A DNA stretch of 64,000 nt from Desulfobacterales bacterium (GTDB lineage Bacteria > Desulfobacterota > Desulfobacteria > Desulfobacterales > JAHDSC01). Shown one piece after another: positions 61,441 to 64,000 of this stretch. The stretch's first letter is position 1, and each line of letters begins with the position of its first letter. Below the pieces are notes generated by a model. That model was not told where the DNA came from. It did not search any database and saw nothing but the letters and a program-made list of their open reading frames with translations. Position numbers and translations under genes: made by a program. Where the stretch lies: assembly GCA_018432925.1 (NCBI GenBank), contig JAHDSC010000085.1, positions 1 to 64,000 of the forward strand. The letters run 5' to 3'.

Positions 61441-61674
61441 GATACGCTTCATCAAGCCTTTGATGATCCACGCTCTTACCGGACTTCGGAGCTCTTCTTT
61501 TCCGGCATAAGCCTTAACCATAGAATTTTTTCTTGGTGGGATCACAGGCTATCTTTTGCCTATATGGATAACGAGACCGATTAGGATGATCCGGATGATG
61601 GTTTGTTGGATGCAAAATACAATATATATACACGATATATACGGCAGCTTCCTGACAGGCATGAATCACGGTAA
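61441..61674 (+). pseudogene. remnant of a TonB-dependent receptor
   Basis: The frame directly after the truncated riboswitch reads like part of a receptor barrel: SYRTSELFFSG, ISLNHRIFSWWDHRLSFAY, MDNETD, then a TAG stop (61582-61584). After the stop it reads DDPDDGLLDAKYNIYTRY before a final stop at 61672. Alternating amphipathic strands and an Asp-rich loop fit the family. There is no start codon, plug or signal peptide, and the frame is broken, so it is a decayed fragment. It is not obviously a copy of the receptor at 58927. Confidence 0.5.
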
Positions 61675-61686
61675 ACGGCATTATAA

Positions 61687-62850
61687 TTAAACCCTCGTTT
61701 GTTTACCATCCATGTATCGCTTGCCTTCAAACACATCAATCAATTGTTGAACCGCTGCTACCGCGGGCATGGTACCATCGGCAACGGCTTCCTCGATATC
61801 GGACAGTATTTTAATGACTTCAGGATGCTTTGCAAAAAGCGAACGCAGGTGTTCCCCAATCATTTCATGAACCCATTTCACGTTTTGATTTCGGCGATTT
61901 TTTTCAAAAACACCGGATTTTGTCGTGATTGCCCTGAATTTTTCGATTACATTCCAGATGTTATCGATTCCTTGTTTCTTGGCCGCGGAACATGTGTAGG
62001 CGTGTGACACCCATCCTTCGGTTGCCGGCTGAAGATAATGTAATGCCCTTTCGTATTCGTTTCTGGCCGTTTGTGCGAATATTTTATTATTGCCGTCGGC
62101 TTTATTAATCACCAGCGCGTCTGCCAGTTCCATGATTCCCTTCTTGATTCCCTGAAGCTCATCGCCGGCACCGGCCAGCATCAGCAGCAAAAAAAAATCG
62201 ACCATGGATCGAACGGCGACCTCACTCTGACCCACACCCACTGTTTCGACCAGAATGACGTCGAAACCGGCGGCTTCACAAACCAGCATGGTTTCCCGCG
62301 TTTTTCTTGCAACACCGCCTAATGTGCCGCCTGCCGGAGACGGACGAATAAAACAACGCTCATCTCGCCCCAAAAGCTCCATCCGGGTTTTATCGCCGAG
62401 AATACTTCCCCCGGAAATGATGCTGCTGGGATCGACAGCCAGAACGGCGACTCTATGCCCCCGTTCCAGAAGATAACATCCCAACGCTTCAATAAATGTG
62501 CTCTTGCCGACTCCCGGAACGCCGGTAATTCCCACACGCATTGATTTGCCAGTATGTGGCAGAAGAATCTTCAATACATCCTGGGCCAAATCCACATGTG
62601 CCATTGCATTGCTTTCAACAAGGGTGATAGCCCGCCCGAGAATCGCCCGATTACCGTTTAACACGCCGTCGGCGTAATTTTCAGCTGAAAGCTGAACCCG
62701 ACGATACCTGTTGGCAGGTTTTTGGGATCCGGTTCCCGTATAAGAAGAAATTCCATCATGGCCTCCTTCCACACCGTCCATTACACGACAAGCAAATCCA
62801 TTGCCGCCTTCCTCGGGTGCCCATTCCGGTCGTTTGGTCTTATTTGACAT
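61687..62850 (-). CDS. meaB: methylmalonyl-CoA mutase-associated GTPase MeaB
   Basis: A 387-residue G3E GTPase that guards and loads adenosylcobalamin into methylmalonyl-CoA mutase. P-loop GVPGVGKSTFIEALG (about 112-126), VDPSSIISGGSILGDKTRM, VETVGVGQSE and NKADG are diagnostic. It has an N-terminal extension of about 50 residues compared with many MeaB. AAAGGA precedes the ATG. It lies 88 bases after the mutase gene on the same strand. Confidence 0.94.
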   Translation of the reverse strand: MSNKTKRPEWAPEEGGNGFACRVMDGVEGGHDGISSYTGTGSQKPANRYRRVQLSAENYADGVLNGNRAILGRAITLVESNAMAHVDLAQDVLKILLPHTGKSMRVGITGVPGVGKSTFIEALGCYLLERGHRVAVLAVDPSSIISGGSILGDKTRMELLGRDERCFIRPSPAGGTLGGVARKTRETMLVCEAAGFDVILVETVGVGQSEVAVRSMVDFFLLLMLAGAGDELQGIKKGIMELADALVINKADGNNKIFAQTARNEYERALHYLQPATEGWVSHAYTCSAAKKQGIDNIWNVIEKFRAITTKSGVFEKNRRNQNVKWVHEMIGEHLRSLFAKHPEVIKILSDIEEAVADGTMPAVAAVQQLIDVFEGKRYMDGKQTRV

Positions 62851-62882
62851 GAACTTATCCTTTTGTAGGGGGCTACCAGCTT

Positions 62883-62916
62883 ATAATTTCAGCGGGAGAA
62901 ATCCCGCTGAAATTAT
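62883..62916 (-). repeat. perfect palindrome between mutase and meaB genes
   Basis: A 15-bp perfect stem (ATAATTTCAGCGGGA and complement) with a GAAA tetraloop (read on the plus strand). No T run follows on either strand beyond the stem's own T's. It could be a transcript-processing or partial termination signal that sets the mutase-to-MeaB ratio. Confidence 0.7.
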
Positions 62917-62938
62917 CCCGTGCCAAGCTGGCGGCATA

Positions 62939-64000
62939 TTAGTCGGAATGCAACCGGGAATTAAGCTCTTCCAGGACTTTTTGGGCTGCAACCGGAATGA
63001 CCGTTCCGGGCCCAAAAATGGCGGCGGCTCCCCGTTCTCTTAAAAATTGATAATCCGGCGCCGGTATAACCCCGCCGATGACGCACATGATATCGGGGCG
63101 TCCCAGTTTTTCGAGTTCTTCGACCAGGGCCGGCAAAAGGGTTTTATGACCGGCTGCCAACGAACTGAATCCAACAATGTGAACGTCGTTTTCAACCGCC
63201 TGTCGGGCGGCTTCCTCCGGTGTCTGGAACAACGGACCGATATCCACGTCAAAGCCAAGGTCGGCAAACGCCGTCGAAATAACCTTGGCGCCGCGGTCGT
63301 GACCGTCCTGTCCCATTTTGGCGACCATAATGCGGGGGCGTCGTCCTTCCCTTGCCTCAAATTCCTTGGTCATCCGGATCACTTTTTGGACCTCTTCCTT
63401 TTCACTGAATTCGGATTTGTACACACCCGAAATAGACCGAATAACCGCGGTATGACGCCCCCATACTTTTTCCAGCGCATATGAAATTTCGCCCAGTGTT
63501 GCGCGGGCCCTCGCCGCTTCAACTGAAAGCGCCAGCAGATTGCCTTCTCCGGTTTCAGCACACCGGGTCAGCGCGTTCAAGGATGCTTGGCACCTGGCTT
63601 CATCCCTGCTATCTTTGAGCTTTTTAAGGCGTTCCAGTTGAGCCTGACGAACGGCGGTATTATCCACTTCAAGGGTATCCATAGCTTCCTCTTTTTCGAG
63701 ACAATAGGAATTTACGCCGATAATCTTTTCCTGCCCCGAATCGATGGCGGCCTGTCTTCGCGCCGCCGCTTCTTCAATACGCATCTTGGGAAGACCGGTC
63801 TCAATGGCCTTGGCCATGCCGCCGAGACTTTCAATTTCCTGTATATGGTCCCAGCCCCGTTTCATGATCGCCCCGGTCAGGGCTTCCAGATAGAATGAAC
63901 CCGCCCAGGGATCCGCCGGGCGTACAACATTCGTTTCATCCTGGAGGTAAAGTTGCGTATTGCGTGCAATGCGGGCTGAAAAGTCCGTCGGAAGAGCGAT
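62939..64000 (-). CDS. methylmalonyl-CoA mutase, C-terminal part (gene continues past window end)
   Basis: The 3' part of the gene, about 353 residues, open at the right edge of the window. It contains the end of the catalytic barrel (NVVRPADPWAGSFYLEAL, FSYCLEKEE-like segment) and the complete B12-binding domain (about the last 135 residues). The base-off motif is DGHDRG with the cobalt-ligating His. VGFSSLAAGHKTLLP and GGVIPAPDY follow. The enzyme interconverts methylmalonyl-CoA and succinyl-CoA with adenosylcobalamin, a user of the vitamin this island makes or imports. The internal ATG at 63865 is not the true start. Confidence 0.93.
   Translation of the reverse strand: MALPTDFSARIARNTQLYLQDETNVVRPADPWAGSFYLEALTGAIMKRGWDHIQEIESLGGMAKAIETGLPKMRIEEAAARRQAAIDSGQEKIIGVNSYCLEKEEAMDTLEVDNTAVRQAQLERLKKLKDSRDEARCQASLNALTRCAETGEGNLLALSVEAARARATLGEISYALEKVWGRHTAVIRSISGVYKSEFSEKEEVQKVIRMTKEFEAREGRRPRIMVAKMGQDGHDRGAKVISTAFADLGFDVDIGPLFQTPEEAARQAVENDVHIVGFSSLAAGHKTLLPALVEELEKLGRPDIMCVIGGVIPAPDYQFLRERGAAAIFGPGTVIPVAAQKVLEELNSRLHSD

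Noticed and set aside
1-64000. CRISPR arrays, tRNA, rRNA, integrase or phage genes
   Set aside because: No spaced direct repeats, no cloverleaf or rRNA sequence that I could recognise, and no integrase or structural phage gene were seen. The TM0106-type nuclease alone is not evidence of CRISPR.

Overview
The window reads as a chromosomal segment of a strictly anaerobic Gram-negative bacterium, most probably a Desulfobacterota (sulfate-reducer-like) genome. The reasons are the oxygen-independent cobalamin route (CbiX, CbiL, CbiF, CbiG, CbiD, CbiJ), TonB-dependent outer-membrane receptors, a 2-hydroxyacyl-CoA-dehydratase/BadF pair, and methylmalonyl-CoA mutase with MeaB. The taxonomic call is inference; no rRNA or other marker gene is present.

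Layout. Positions 50-3248 (+) hold a TonB protein, a TPR protein and a periplasmic binding protein, the tail of an operon that begins before the window. 3659-10329 carries ordinary genes: MoeA, a TM0106-type nuclease, a PQQ-type sugar dehydrogenase (-), an OsmC-like protein and a nitroreductase-like protein. 24357-10326 (-) is an 11-gene operon behind a cobalamin riboswitch and intrinsic terminator. Its order is an unknown membrane-anchored protein, a membrane ferredoxin-type protein, a 77-aa protein, a 2-hydroxyacyl-CoA-dehydratase-like protein, its BadF-type activase, an exported binding-protein/CbiZ fusion, an exported membrane-anchored CobN-like protein, DUF2162, ExbB-like, DUF2149 and a TonB receptor. 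35741-24354 (-) is the anaerobic corrin-ring operon (cobD/cobQ fusion, cbiA, cbiC-cbiX fusion, cbiD, cbiE, cbiL, cbiF, cbiG, cbiH, cbiJ), behind a second riboswitch and interrupted by a 142-bp inverted-repeat element.

35763-58457 (+) is a long divergent operon behind a third riboswitch. It encodes a DUF3450/TtpC/ExbB/ExbD/TonB/TPR energiser, a CcsA/ResB-like pair, a BtuF-BtuC-BtuD-type ABC importer, cytoplasmic CobN, a TonB receptor, two chelatase ATPase subunits, an ABC-2 transporter and a CbiZ. A fourth riboswitch precedes another TonB receptor (58927-60972). A near-copy of that riboswitch, lacking its 3' end, follows the receptor and runs into a decayed receptor fragment. The window closes with meaB and the 3' part of a methylmalonyl-CoA mutase gene (-), both tied to B12 use.

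Together these genes appear to form a large B12-repressed corrinoid island: outer-membrane capture, TonB energisation, ABC import, amidohydrolase salvage and de novo corrin synthesis. The least conventional part is the operon at 10326-24357. It places a CobN-family protein and a CbiZ domain outside the cytoplasm, next to a proton-channel pair and an ATP-driven low-potential reductase pair. A periplasmic corrinoid or tetrapyrrole processing (possibly metal-removing) system is a reasonable hypothesis. CbiT, CbiB, CobU, CobS and CobT are not seen in this window.
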